A stretch of 64,000 nucleotides of DNA. Source: Sweltsa coloradensis. Its lineage: Eukaryota > Arthropoda > Insecta > Plecoptera > Chloroperlidae. The notes under the pieces were generated by a model, which was not told the DNA's origin, did not search any database, and saw only the letters and a list, made by a program, of their open reading frames with translations. The stretch lies in assembly GCA_024449915.1 (NCBI GenBank), contig JAMZAV010000100.1, positions 434,001-498,000 on the forward strand, in the 5' to 3' direction. Of this stretch, positions 22,760 through 35,985 are shown one piece after another. Numbering within the stretch: position 1 is the first letter of the stretch; every line of letters starts with the position of its first letter. Made by a program: the position numbers and the translations under genes.

Positions 22760-25700
22760 ATGAGAGCGAGACGTGATCTTCTCAACTTCTCCACAGGAAC
22801 CTGTTCTTCTTTACACCAATCTTACTATGGATCTCCACACTTTCATTCTGCGCCTTGCCAAATAAAATATTATAGCTATCATTTCCCTACCTTACAGTTC
22901 TCAAGATAAAGTCGTTCATTAATCGATTTGATTATTATTTAATTCATTACGTCACGAACACTCAATTTTATAAACAAAATTGTTTGCATTCATCCTTTGC
23001 AACGGTTCTTATGATATATTAGATTTGTTAAATTGTTAGTCAAATCCTTAATTTCAAATATCATTTTAGGCCCACTACAACGGCATTTAATGTTGAATCA
23101 TTCCCCACGAGCTGTTTATTATTTTGTCAGTTCAATTGAAGTTTCTATTGGGTTAATTGGGGTAGGGGCCGGCCTTGTTGAATCATACCTATACACCAAA
23201 TGCAACTGTTCTGCATACAAACTGATAATTCACTGCTGTAAAGGACTTAATGCATATCAACATTAACCTATTATGTGTGTAACGTCAATTAAAATCAACG
23301 TTTTGATTAGAGAGAGAAAGGACTAGGGTGTCGGAGACACCTCACTACTACTGATAGCAAACCCGGTTTCGGAATACTTGCTACTGTTTTAGTAGGCTTA
23401 TACAAACACAACGTATACTCGATGGTATCAAAACTGGCTAACAATGTTGATAATTCCTAATTCACGACTTTTGTCAAGTGTACGAATATCCATAATCGTT
23501 CTCTGCATCCGGTGTAGATTCATTATGTATCAGGACAGGCTCAGGAACACCGATGTTTCTTCGTCTTTCCATTAAGAGAGGTTTTACTCATCAGCCAGAG
23601 AATTATTGTATTAAATCTTTCCTATTCTACATGTAACACAACTGGAACTTTGTAATACATAGGAAGGTAAACAACTATATACTGAACTTCACAACCATGT
23701 TTTTAAACAGAAACTAGAGTAATTTATTTATTTTCAATAATAAATTTCCAAGCTACTCCAGCTCTTCATGTCCTCTGTTTCATCTCACAAACTGATGACC
23801 TTGGTTAATTTAAAAAATGTGTAATTTATAAATATATCAATGTTAAAGTAGGCCTACTGCTACTCACATATTCACATATTATCATGTCCTTGTTCAGTCA
23901 GTAAGTAACACGCCCACTATACCCTTGGAATCGTCTGTTAGCTAGTTAGGGCAGTGTTTTCCCATGGAAGTCCGTAACTAACATTATCTCGTTATAGGTT
24001 TTCGGTTGTTCGAGGGCAATCAACTAAGGTTCAGTTCGAGTCGTTCGATTGCTTAGGTATACGCCTGTATAGTTTGCTTTTTCTGGCTCTGACGATATGT
24101 TCTAATGTGAAAGACATGCTTTTTGGCACTGCTACTATGTTTGGAAGACTATGAGAAGAGGTGGTCCAGTTTACAATAATTGTTCTTGTCTCTCATAGCC
24201 ATATGCGAAGTGTTCTCTTTCTCTTCTCTTGGCTTTTGAGCAATATTGCTTTTCTTGTAAGTCGCTAGGATTGCTCGGCCTCTCCTCTCTTCTCCTCTGT
24301 CACTGTCTGCATGACGGACAAGAAATTAATGAGGCGCCAAGCAGTTAGTTATATATGTGTGCATGGTTCGTCTTATGGGGGATAGACCCCTCGGGTCTCG
24401 GCGAACGAACAGATAGGATAGGACATTCATTGCATTTAATTGTTTTATCGACCTCAAGTTTGCAATTCAATTTATCGCTAATGACGTTTTTTTCTTTCTC
24501 TTTAGTTTTCTCGTAATTGATGGCCATGAAATGTGGAAAGGGTGGATCAATAAAAAGCACACATTTCGAGACTCTTGTACTTGCGCTAAGACACTAGAAT
24601 ATAAGGACGCCGTTTTTGATTGGCTTTTTTCAATTGCCTTTTTGTTTTTTGTTTTTTTTTGCAGTATTGAATATTGTAAAGATTTGCCGAGACTACAGCA
24701 CAGCACAGCACGTTATCCCATCCCAACTGTAATATTCGTAATAAATGCAATTATTAAATCCCATATGTTTTGGAACAACATGAAATTCAATTACAAAGAC
24801 TATCTCATTCAGATGCACATTTCCGTTCTACGAAAGCAAAGTATGTGCTAACAATTTAACAGATGTTAGTAAAAGTTGAACGTTATTCAAATCAACCAGC
24901 CTTTCAGATAAAATTGCACCAACGAACACTATACTTGTATAGGGAATTGTTAAAGTTATTGATAATAAATGAGGATTGATAAAATGCAGTGCCCTATCTA
25001 AACAATAATCGTCAATAAGTTGCAACATATAAACTTCTAATCTTACATTAAATCAACTACACATTTTTTATTTAGAACCAACTAGTACACTTTTAATGTT
25101 GTTATTAGCTATGTATTATGATTTCACTATTGTTAATTGCAAATTGTATTATAACATTCAAACGAATTTTGCCAGTAGGTTACTAAATTTTGTCAATAAA
25201 AAACATCAATGCTGTAGATGATATGTCAGTTTCTCATGACATTTCATTGTGCCATTATCCTGCGTGGGAACTTCCATATGGTTTCAAAACCAGGCTCAAA
25301 GTAAACAGATAGCAAAAGGCACATTTTCAATCGATTGTAGACGATTACGGTTTCATTGAATTTGTTAAAAAAAGAGAAAAGATTGTTATTTTTCGGTTTC
25401 TTCATTTCAATTTTACATTATAAAAGTGTCCTTTCACACCATAATTTAATGAATTAAACATTTTTAGCAATTCTGAATTTAGGTTCTGTTTTGCCATCAG
25501 GTTATAGCAATGACATTTCTTTAAAGACGTGATTTAGTATGCAATAATTGAAAAAATATACCCTTAGCTTAGATACCATAACCGAATTATGATTTTTTGC
25601 GAGTTTGTTTATTTCATACAATTCCCTGTAGAATATTGGCCTTAGAATGCTGTTTAGCCAAGGTGTTTCTGGCGTAGTTTCTGGCAACTTCCCTAATAGT

Positions 25701-27000
25701 TCAGTCAACGGTCCGACGATGTTCTTACCGTTTCGTTAATTTCTTCCTCGCCTATTGTTCTGTACAACCTAGTGGGCAAGCAAGGAATTTCCTCGTAAAC
25801 TTGGCACCTCGTACCAGTAAGGTTGCCGACCCTTCTTATGCATAGGTGAGAATCTGCTCGTTTGAACCACCAAACATAAAGATCGACTTATAAGTCAGCC
25901 CTAACTAATATACAGCCAAAAACCATAGATAATACAATATTGACAGAACGTTGATGTCAACAAAGGAAAGAAAACAACGTTTACAAACCAATAAGGCCGA
26001 CCAGTCAAACATACAGTCTGCAGAGTCAATAATGCTAACTAGTCTAGCAGCCATAAGGAACTCGTCGTAAATAATAAGGTAGTAGAACAAACAATAACAG
26101 CGTATGTATGTGCTTTGAGAGCTACAGCTGAACAAGCAGACGATTCTCATATAGTAAAACATGGCTCTGGGCGTTGTTTATACGGGATAATATCGATATC
26201 AAAAGCCAATGGGAGTCTTAATAAGAATACATTTTCAATCTTAACATTCATTCGATTTCCTGGTTCTAATTTACCAATGAAAACTTGATAACTAACTCCG
26301 ATAGAATTGTGCTTTTTAAAGGAACCTTGATCGAATCACGATCGAGTTGATATTAATAAAACGAAATGGCGGTTAATACGGATGTTGTCACTTTCAGATA
26401 CGGTACCGAAACCAATTATTTATTGCATTGTGTCCTGCCTTTTAACTTTCTCACCACTTGGCACTTACATTCATCAAATACTGGTGAACCTGCAGCTCAA
26501 AACTTGCTACAAATGTGGAATGCTAATTTGATTGTGTTAAAATGGAAACTTTAAGAATGATTTGCAATTAGAAAAATCCGTTGTCTAAGGGTGGATCGCG
26601 TTCAATTCTCAGTGTGTCACTTTATATTTTTTATTTCATTCAAATAAAATAGCCACACCACACTACTTCTACACGCAACAACACAAATGTGTACTTTGAT
26701 GGTTCTATATTCATCGCTTAGGCCCTAAGTTCATATGGGTATTATATCTATGCGTCATTGATGTGGTTCTCTTTAGTCTATCGTGGCATTGGATTAGTTT
26801 TGATCAAAGCGAATTTAATGTAATGGCCTAGCTTTCATAACATTTAAGCCTAGATCGTTTTGCATTTGCTGGACATATAGCACAGGTATGCGTGTATTTT
26901 ATACGCAACATGCACAATGCATGTATACAACCCCACTCGCATTATTATATGTCGCGTAAAGACGAACGTAGTTGCGTTAATTTATTCGTGCCTAACTGAT
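22760..27000. other. no gene recognised
   Basis: AT-rich stretch between two family A repeats. Open frames up to 106 codons (24531-24851) lack domains and splice signals. Confidence 0.5.
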
Positions 27001-27005
27001 GTTAA

Positions 27006-27575
27006 TTGGATGAGCATAGCGAGCGAAGCGAAGATTCCATTTCACTACACTGGAGAAAAAAATCCGGAAAGTTTTTTTTTCCTTTTTGTATTTTTGTCTG
27101 TTAACACGATTCCGGCTAAACCGATACTCCAATTGCGATGAAATTTTCTGGAGGCCTTCAAAATCTCTGAACTTAGAATTGCCACGTTTTTGAGCGCAAA
27201 AAAATTATTTCTTATTAAAATCGCAATTTTACGATTTTTTCGATGTTTTTTCAAAATTTCTTCGACTTATAACACCTACATGCTTTATCCGATTGTAATG
27301 ATTTTCCTTAATTTTATGAATTAATATATTCGTGTGAAATTTTAGCGCAATCTAGAAATGTTTTCTTATGAAAATCGCAATTTTCCGATTTTTCCGATCT
27401 TTAAAACATTTCTTCGACTTATAACACCTACATGCTTTATCCGATCGTAATGATTATTTTTACAGAACCTTAATTCTTTGAATTAATATTTTAATGTGAA
27501 ATTTGAGCACAATCGAAAAATAATTTCTCATGAAAATCGCAATGTTACGCTTTTTTTCGTGTAAAAAAATTTACG
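27006..27575 (-). mobile_element. family A dispersed repeat, copy 3, with tandem ~152-162-bp monomers
   Basis: Read on the minus strand, it ends cttcgcttcgctcgctatgctcatccaatta, like the copy at 22140, and contains the shared aacgtggcaattctaagttcagagattttgaagg and aacagacaaaaatac blocks. The monomer part repeats ttcgacttataacaccta at 27261 and 27413 (152 bp apart), and the block beginning aattaata at 27319 and 27481 (162 bp apart). It is more AT-rich and more decayed than the 21.5-kb copy. Confidence 0.65.
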
Positions 27576-27733
27576 CTTATCTAACAACGCACCTGAAAAA
27601 GCGTTTGCGAAGCTTCCAAGTATTTAAAATTCCGCTCTTTTATTTTTTGTGAAACATATTTTTCACGTGTCAAGCAATAACAAATGAGCAGTGTACACTG
27701 TACAGTGTATAACTTAGTCCACCTCATAATGTG

Positions 27734-27860
27734 AGCGCGCACTACGTCAGGACGGCACATAACGGACCTCTAAGAACCGTTCCTCTTGCCGAAGTGCGGC
27801 AAACAAAAGATACCTGTTTCTGGAGGGTCCGGTCGTCGCCGGTCCGATGTAGTGCGCTTC
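27734..27860. repeat. 127-bp imperfect palindrome capped by a perfect stem-loop
   Basis: The left arm (agcgcgcactacgtcagg, continuing to agaac at 27777) pairs with the right arm (27814-27860, ending gatgtagtgcgctt) over about 45 bp with scattered mismatches. The spacer contains TTGCCG-aagtg-CGGCAA, a perfect 6-bp stem (27786-27802). It is GC-rich compared with its surroundings. It may be a foldback MITE or an RNA hairpin; no evidence of transcription is visible. Confidence 0.7.
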
Positions 27861-27864
27861 CACC

Positions 27865-30800
27865 TTGACTATTGCATTACATAGCTAACAGTGCCTAGTT
27901 GTGATACGAACAGTACATACGCGATTAATTCATTTGAGTTTACCACAATGTTTCAAAGCCCGCTGCTATTAATTTACAGATTAAAGCTCAACAGCGGTAT
28001 TTACGTCATACGACCCATCCATAAATTATTACGTAACGTTATTTTTACCCTCCCCTCTCCAACCCCATAATATAATCATCCGAAATACTTGAAACGGTAT
28101 CCAAGCATTTACCAACTGGCCTGAAATACCTCTGTTTAGTTGAACATCCTCATGATTACCTTCAGACTACAGAGGACGAAGCCGAACGCTTCCCTTGTGG
28201 TTGTGTGGAGGTATAGACACGAACGCTCAGCTTTCACCACTCGGGCACCGCATAATCTAGCTGATGGGTGTATCGTACATCATAAGAGGAGTGTGTATTA
28301 CTCCAATCACCGTTAGAGATGGCTCAATGCTAGCAAGACAGGACGTGAACTGAATTCCTCATGTTGGACTGATTTGGATTCTCATGAGAATTTCTTGAGT
28401 TAGAAAGTAAAATGCTATCGCAGTTGTAGTTTTAGCTGCGCGCATCGTCGAAAACGGTATTGATACGATTTTGTTTTATTATTATTCGATTAAATAAGTT
28501 TATGATAATCGAGACGAGGTATCAAAAGCAGCTAAGAATTATTCCTCTGGTGAAGAATAAATCATTTGAATCGATGTTCACAGAACATTAATGATAATGA
28601 TAACATGTCTAGTTTTATTTATAATTGTATTTGAAAAGTGTTTCCATTATGCAGTGTAAATAATGACGATATGTTTTGTACTAGAATATGGCTAAACTTA
28701 CATTGTAACACAAATTATTTCCGCGTGGTTAAAATTATATAAGTCTGCCTTCCTTTTTATTCCGAAAGTTTCTGAAATACACTGATGCATTTTGGGGTTT
28801 GCATCTTCTTTTTATGTTGACCAGGTTTTAGTCAGGTTGTGGAGACCAATAAATGTTCTTTCACTCTCAACTAAGCCACTACGGAAAAATCGTTTATAAA
28901 TGCTGAAAGTGCGTATGCTAAATATCCTTAGAAGAGCAACATTATTCCTGTCTGATTTGGGTACGAAGAATAACAAAAAAAAAAATTCAAATTCTTCCTA
29001 AACACAAATATTAATTCTGTACAATTGCTCAGAGTTTGATTTGCACTCTTTTATTTAGAAATTTAATAATAAAATTTATTAACGATTCTATATAGTTTAC
29101 AGTGCACCGTACAATCATACATAATCGTTCCTGCAGTTATTATAAGAACCACAAATATAATCAATGCAACTAAATATATAAATTCTTATTTTAGTCTATA
29201 CCCACTTAAGTCACATAACAAATAATCCCAGTTTTGTTTTTGACTCAATATATAACAAACCCAATCAGGACAATGAACTGGAAATGCGTAAATAATTTCC
29301 TTTGCATGAAGAGTGTAAAGTCTCACTTCTTTACAGACACAAAAGTAGTCTCACATGGTAATATTAGTCTGTATGCGTACGTATAGGATACGTTCTCTTA
29401 AAAAGAATGCTCGAACAATAGTTGCTTGTAAGTTCTTCTACCCAACCTACATTTCGATTGATTTCGTAGTGAAACTCGAGTCTAGTAAAACGCCCCCATT
29501 CACACTCACCCCAGAAATAACCCCTCTTGTTATATTATCCATGCCTTATCTTGATCACAATCGCACCCATTATTCATTTTTGATGTTATTATGTGAAACT
29601 TTAGAATTTCCACGATATGTGTATGTTATTTTCCGATATCTCTGTCGTTTTATTTTGGAGTGAATGGTACACTCCAATCCATATGAACATGGATCCGAGC
29701 TTACTTGAATCAATGCCTAGCGTAAGCCTATGCACAGAGCCCAGCTTAAGGCTTTGTTGGTTACACCCACTCACGCGTCCGTATCTGTATAGAAATTCAA
29801 ATCGTTATTGGCAATACACAAAAGGCTTTGGTTAACACGCACCGCGATCGATACAAGACTGTGAAAGACATATGCTAATGAACTACGTTAAAAACTAAGC
29901 TAATGATGCACGAAGTCAAATTTATCATTCATTGATCCACTTGAAAGGTTCTATAGTTAGTATTTTTTTTTTATACCAAGACAAAAATCATTACGGAAAA
30001 GACATTTTGAACGCGTAATGTTTAAAACAGATCCTTTTGATCACATGGCTTAGGGCATATTCTAGTAAACTTAACCTTTCTGAAAACTCCCATTTAAATG
30101 CATTGTTTGCCATGCCTCGGTAAAACAATAAAAATAAGCGGTTTATTGAGAATTCCCTATGGCTACACGAGTATACCAGAGTTCAGAAGTAAATCAAGTA
30201 TGTTTTAAAATATCAACACTATTGTGCATACCTTGTTATTCTCTAGGTTCAATCCTTTACTTGCGTTATTGGATAACAAGATGCATACATATACCTTATG
30301 TATGAAATAAATTGGATAGCTCATACACAATGAGAAGACTGATGGAGTAAATAAACAAGGTTTTCCACCTACGCTTGATTTACTTTTCTCCTGTACAGTA
30401 TACTCTACCTCTCGGGAAATATCTCTCGGGATTTCCGGTGACGGTAAACGAACTCACGATCCCCTGCATCAGATTCCCCTAGCTAGCCCTGAGCCATGTA
30501 ATACACGGGAGATCAAAGATCGCTGGAACAGGTCAGGGAAATTGTAATCTGAAACAGCCATGCAGTTTACATTGCATGTGTGCACGCACCGCAGTTGCCA
30601 CCCACGTGTTTGTGAAGTGAACAGTACCTTGACGTCAATCACCCACGTGATTTCCTATATTAGCTCCTGTACCTAATTGTGTTTGCGATCGTCTGTGGGA
30701 GAGGGATCGCCGCTGAGCCATGTAGAAACAAGGGAATAACGTAGTACAAGGATCAAACCCACGAATTTCGTGTTCTCACCTCAATATTCAAATGAAAAAC

Positions 30801-31725
30801 TGCAGTTAGTCATTAAATTATTGCGAGAAAATATAAATTATTGTCAGCAACTCTTTTGTGTGGTGACTGTACGGGAAGCGAAAGGGTGAAATAAGCCGAT
30901 CTGCTTCGTTAAGAAAAGTCATTTTTGCAGATGCAGCCATTAAGTACCTGAATAAATTTAATAAGTTATCACAAAATTTAAAAAAAAACTTTTTTACTTT
31001 TGATACGATATTTTCAAAACCAATTCAATATTTTGAAACTATTTCTCTTGAATCTTGAAAGGTGCTAAAACAGGTTAGATCTACTTCATTTCTCTTTCCA
31101 TCACATCTTTGCAAAGTTTCGTGCATGTCACTGTTGGGTTCAAACTTTATTGAAAAACGCTTATACAATGCATTCTCTGCAATGTGTGATTTTTTCGGTG
31201 CCATTTATTTCTTGTAGTCAGTAGTGCTGAGACACGCAAAACTTTGCAAAGTTATCGTAGCCACTTAAATAATCTTAGAAAATAGTAACATTATGTACAA
31301 ATTTTGGTAGTCAAAATTTGTCCCTTAGGGAATTTTTCTTTGATCAATCCACAATTACTTTCGATATGTTTTTCTTTAGAAGAGAAAACACATGAATTGC
31401 TTGACATATCCAAAGTTATAATCAATCAAATGTAATGCCAGGTAATATAGATATCGTTTACTAATCCCTCTTTTACGCCGTGCGCACTAATGAGGTATGG
31501 TAAAGAAATCAATGATAATAAAAACAATGTTAATATAGTTCTCTTTTATTCATTTTCTAACATCACAACATTGATCACATTGATTACTTTAAAAATACGT
31601 AACTTAATATGTAAATATAGCATTTCTTATCGCTAAAGCCTACTAAAGTAATAATGAATATTCAATGGATAAATTTGGAATAATTCATAACATTAATTAA
31701 TAACATTCATTATTAACATTTATTA
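27865..31725. other. no gene recognised, apart from the SINE fragment at 30415
   Basis: AT-rich, with a CRE-like TGACGTCA flanked by two CACGTG E-boxes near 30600-30650. A 102-codon frame (29355-29663) has no recognisable domain. Confidence 0.45.
30415..30500 (-). mobile_element. tRNA-derived SINE fragment (minus)
   Basis: Minus strand: catggctcagggctagctag, then gtgagttcgtttaccgtcac, then cggaaatcccgagaga. The order matches the SINE head and the start of the body, with several differences in the B box. Confidence 0.4.
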
Positions 31726-31730
31726 TGTAT

Positions 31731-31825
31731 ATAATATATAATATAATATAAAATAATATAATATAATATAAAATAATATAATATAATATTATATAATATA
31801 ATATAATATAATATAATATATATAC
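31731..31825. repeat. (TATAA)n/AT-rich microsatellite
   Basis: Array of atataatata and ataaaataat units, almost pure A/T. A short (TGCCTA)3 repeat (31934-31955) and an (AAAT)n tail (32033-32076) follow. Confidence 0.9.
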
Positions 31826-34224
31826 ATTTATTATGTATTATGTATATGTTGTGTGTGTATGCTGTTTTAGTTGCTATATGTATTGTTTATGGATTGTGTA
31901 ATTTGTTTGCTAATGTAATACTGATTAATTCCATATGCCTATGCCTATGCCTATATATTTACTTGACTTTCATCTAATTTTATATTAACTACCTTTTGTA
32001 ATTAGATGTGTGTATGCTTATTTATGGAATACATAAATTAATAAATAAATAAATAAGTAAATAAAATAAATAAATATCGGAATCAACATTCTATTCTATA
32101 ACTACACATTTAATGGCATTTTATTTTAATACTCGTTTACGTAATTTACGTTGGAGTAAGCCGGAATGACATATAACTACGTGAGGTTGCCTTGGCCAGA
32201 TCGGAGATGCCAGGTTATATTTCCATAACCGTCCTCTCAACAGCACGGATATTCTCTAGATGTGATTGCCGTTCATATAAGCCGTGTTTTCAATACTTCA
32301 TTGTATTTATTTCTCAGCAGATGTAAGTTTATGTACGCCTGAAGATGGTAGGAGGAGCTCAAACCAACTCTTTTACAATAAATCGCCTGATCGGCTAGTC
32401 AGCGAACTTCACGTGTACTTTGGACATGGACCATTCTAACCTTCAATTTATTTAAGTCCACAAGAATTGAATCTTTGGGATATGTCACTTCGCGATCAGA
32501 GAACATTTCATCATTTCAAATAATTGTTGGAAATAACAACACAACTCTTGGGTGGCTTATTTACGGTCAACTATAAAACACGTTGAAAATGTGCTCTGGT
32601 TAAGACATGTACACATTCTAACTTGGCACACTAGTGCAAACCTCAACCCCATTGGAGAATCGATAGAGCTTCCAACCGCTCCAGAATTAACCTCTGCATT
32701 CTGCATCTAGATCTGATCTGCATCTGAGTAGATTGTCCAAAGCTCTTCCACAGACTTAATAAACAGTAAAAGTTAATTAAATTATAATAAACACAATGTT
32801 TTATTAATATAAAATATATTTAAATTAAGTAATAATAATATTCGAAGGTCTGTAAAACGAACACACTTGAACCCACTTTTGTTCATGACTCTTAGGTGAT
32901 GTGCTATCGCGTCGTATAGGTGCTGTGGTGATGTTCGCCATTTCACTGCGTAGTTATTAGTTATAGTTATTACTGCACTTTTTATTGAAATACGAATACG
33001 CGAAATCACTTTTATGTTATCATGTTCACTGTACGCAGGGAATTGCGTGTTGTTTTCTTTTTATTTCTTCAACAAATGATGATTTCTGATAACGTTGTTT
33101 CTTTGACCCCATATGAAAGTCGAACCTTTATATTTTGGATTGCGTAAGTACCGAAATCAGTACCATGCGGCAAGAAGTATGGTAGACTGCGCAATATAGT
33201 CTATAAGGTGCTAATATTGGCCTATAAAGATAGATGACTCATTTTGTTTAGCTTTGTAACGATGGATTGGTAGTGACAGTGACCAAAACGCAATTTGAAT
33301 TTTGATTTTGATCATCGCTAATTGGTAAATATCGCATTTTTTATTAGTTGCGCTGGAAATTAGGTTCGCTTCCATTAGGTGCACGTAAAAATGTAAAATA
33401 TTGGTTGAGATGTTTAAATAATGATTCAGAGGTTGGCAAGAACTAGTGTTCACCCGCGAACAAAAGTAAATCAAGGGTCGGGAATAAAAGCGTTTTACAC
33501 TAACCAATATGTGGAATTACTAAAACTGTAGGCCTAAGTTACTCACTATGTAACGTGAAATCTAACAATGATTTAGCAGTATGGAATAGCAAATTATGTG
33601 ATATGATTAAAAGGTAGTTAATTAACAAAAGCATTGAATAGAACTGATACGAGTTCGACGACTTATTACTCTTCAAGCGACGTCATTAATTTGAATTGAC
33701 ACTTTATCACTCATATTTAAGAAAATAGAATTCGCGTTTCATATGTCTAGTTTGTCTAGGCCCAGTCTAAAGCATTTTACAAAATATTTAACTGCCAATC
33801 CATCTAATCCTGTCAATTGCGTATGTGCATAAAGTCCAATTCGTATAAGAGTGCGCCATGGTGCAGGGTGGAGGCGGAGCAAGAGCGTTGACCAGATTCC
33901 AAGATGGCGTGTTAACTTCAATATGGCGGATTAAAAAGAACATCGCCATTTTGTTCTTGGGGCAGTCACTGTGCTGTCGCAAAACACATTTTCAGCGGTT
34001 ACTTTCATCACCAACATTCCAAATCTGAAACAAATCGTACCAAAACTAAAGGAGAGGAATTTGTACCGGCGAAATGCTTAGAATAGAAATACATTTGTTT
34101 CTAAAACAGGTTTTATGCCATCATTTAAAATTGAAGTCGATTTGGCCTCAAAATTAACGGACTAAAACTTATAGGACTAATTTAATATAAGTTTGTTTCT
34201 GCAGTCACATTGTCTTTCGGAAAA

Positions 34225-34320
34225 TCCGGTAAGGCTAATGGTGTAGGTGCCGGGTCATGAATTTTCAGACTTTCTGGGGAGCTAGCCCCCCCCCTTGTCC
34301 CCAGGGTTACCAACAACATT
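34225..34320 (+). mobile_element. fragment related to the 7672-8430 element
   Basis: Contains ggtgtaggtgccgggtcatg (34240) and, 60 bp on, cagggttaccaac. These match in order the GGTGGAGGTGCCGGGTC motif and the ttaccaaccctg region of the 7.7-kb element, though the second is in inverted orientation. A run of nine C lies between. Weak but consistent. Confidence 0.3.
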
Positions 34321-35909
34321 CCATGTCATCCTTGTTGAAGGTCAATGCTTACAACAAAAACACATGACAATCGGAGGTCGTGATCGGTTTTTATCGTAAA
34401 AGACGCCTGCACTCGCGCACAGGAGGACGGACGGAATGAAAAGTGATGCCTAGGAGCTTCTCTTCCAAATTTGTATTGGTGGTTCAACTTATTGATGTTA
34501 AGGTTTCAAGTTCTTTTTTAAAAGAAGAGGAAATTATAAGGAAAAGGTTGAGTTTTTTCAAACAAAGAAACCGCAGGCTATGTCATGAGTGGAATGAAGA
34601 ATTGATCAAAAGTATAACCAATAGCTTAATAATGAAATTATTGTGAACATCAATACACAAGAACGTTCCTTGGGCACATTTTTTACAATTGAAAACTACA
34701 AACAACGCATACAGCGATTGAACCAACTGTGTTAGGTTGCGGTAACTGGACCAAATTCATTAATAAACTAGCATAAGAAATGTTTTGTAGCTAAAAACAA
34801 TCAAGTCTGGTTGTAAGATCAGCTTAATGTATATTGTGCTGGAAACTGTTCACTGCCTTGTGATATTTATTATTAATAACGTTCATTAACAATAACTTTG
34901 AATAATAAATATTTTGCGTGTCATTCATATACGCGTTTCATCAATTTATTTTTTTACTATAATCTTATTGGGACTATCACATGCTCTGAGACTTTCCAAA
35001 TTCTACAGTCGAAAATTTTAATGTAGTGATTTCTTATAATGCGAGCGAGTTTCAAAAATAATGTTCTCAAACATAGGGCTTTACGTGGTGAATGTTAGGC
35101 TAAAGTTTAATTAATATTTTATTAGGTTATTAAAATTTCCCGCTAGCATAATACGGTGCCTTCCTCAGAAGTGAGTCAGAACAAACACAATGGTCTGCTT
35201 CACCGGTCTAACGTTGATAGAGTATACATAGATGGTAATAAGTAATAACAAAGATGGTAACAATTGATTTACTTGATTATCGGTGTGATGATAAAATAGT
35301 CGAGCTACATAAACTCTATACACCAAAGTTTAAAAGGTAATTTCATATGTACGTACCCGTTTAACTAGATTCCGCACTTTACGTCATACTCATTTAATAC
35401 TGTGGTTGATTATAATCACACTTCAGCACTTCGTTTAACTATTAATGATCAATTGTTGTCCTGTAAAGCTAATACACAAAAGGAATCCTAGATGAAGGTA
35501 GTGCAATTTAACTTGCAGCTTAACCCCACTCGCTTCGTTCGACCATTGTTTTTACTTTTTATCTTGTTTACATGAAGACCTCGTGTATTATTAAGACGTA
35601 CATTATGAACTTTCATTAATCTTTTTAGCCTATGAACCTATGTTTAATAATTTTGGATATCTTATATTGGTGATAAGGAATTTGGGAGGAGAACGGGCAC
35701 TACCCAAATGGCAAAGGGGGTAAATTATTTAAAATGGGCTTATACATTACGCAAACGCTATTTTGTTTATTCGCTTATTATTTGTTATTATTTTTATTTT
35801 TAATACTATGCGGAATTACGATAAAGTTACTGGGAGGTCAGATTTTACATATAAACCAACTCGATTACTAAAAAGTATGCATTTATAATGTTTGAAGGAA
35901 TGTTCAATC

Positions 35910-35985
35910 CCACGTCGTGAGGAAATGAGGAAACGAACAACTTCAGTCAGGATTGGCGAATTCTCATCACCGAAATGAGAGTCTA
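35910..35985 (-). mobile_element. degenerate SINE fragment (minus)
   Basis: Minus strand keeps gactctcatttcggtgatga and gccaatcctgactgaagttg, matching the head end and the body of the SINE family. The B box is mostly lost. Confidence 0.3.

Noticed and set aside
25279..25311. Codons reading Trp-Phe-Gln-Asn, as in homeodomain helix 3
   Set aside because: The next residues are Gln-Ala-Gln in place of the invariant Arg-Arg/Lys, and the preceding codons do not match a homeodomain.
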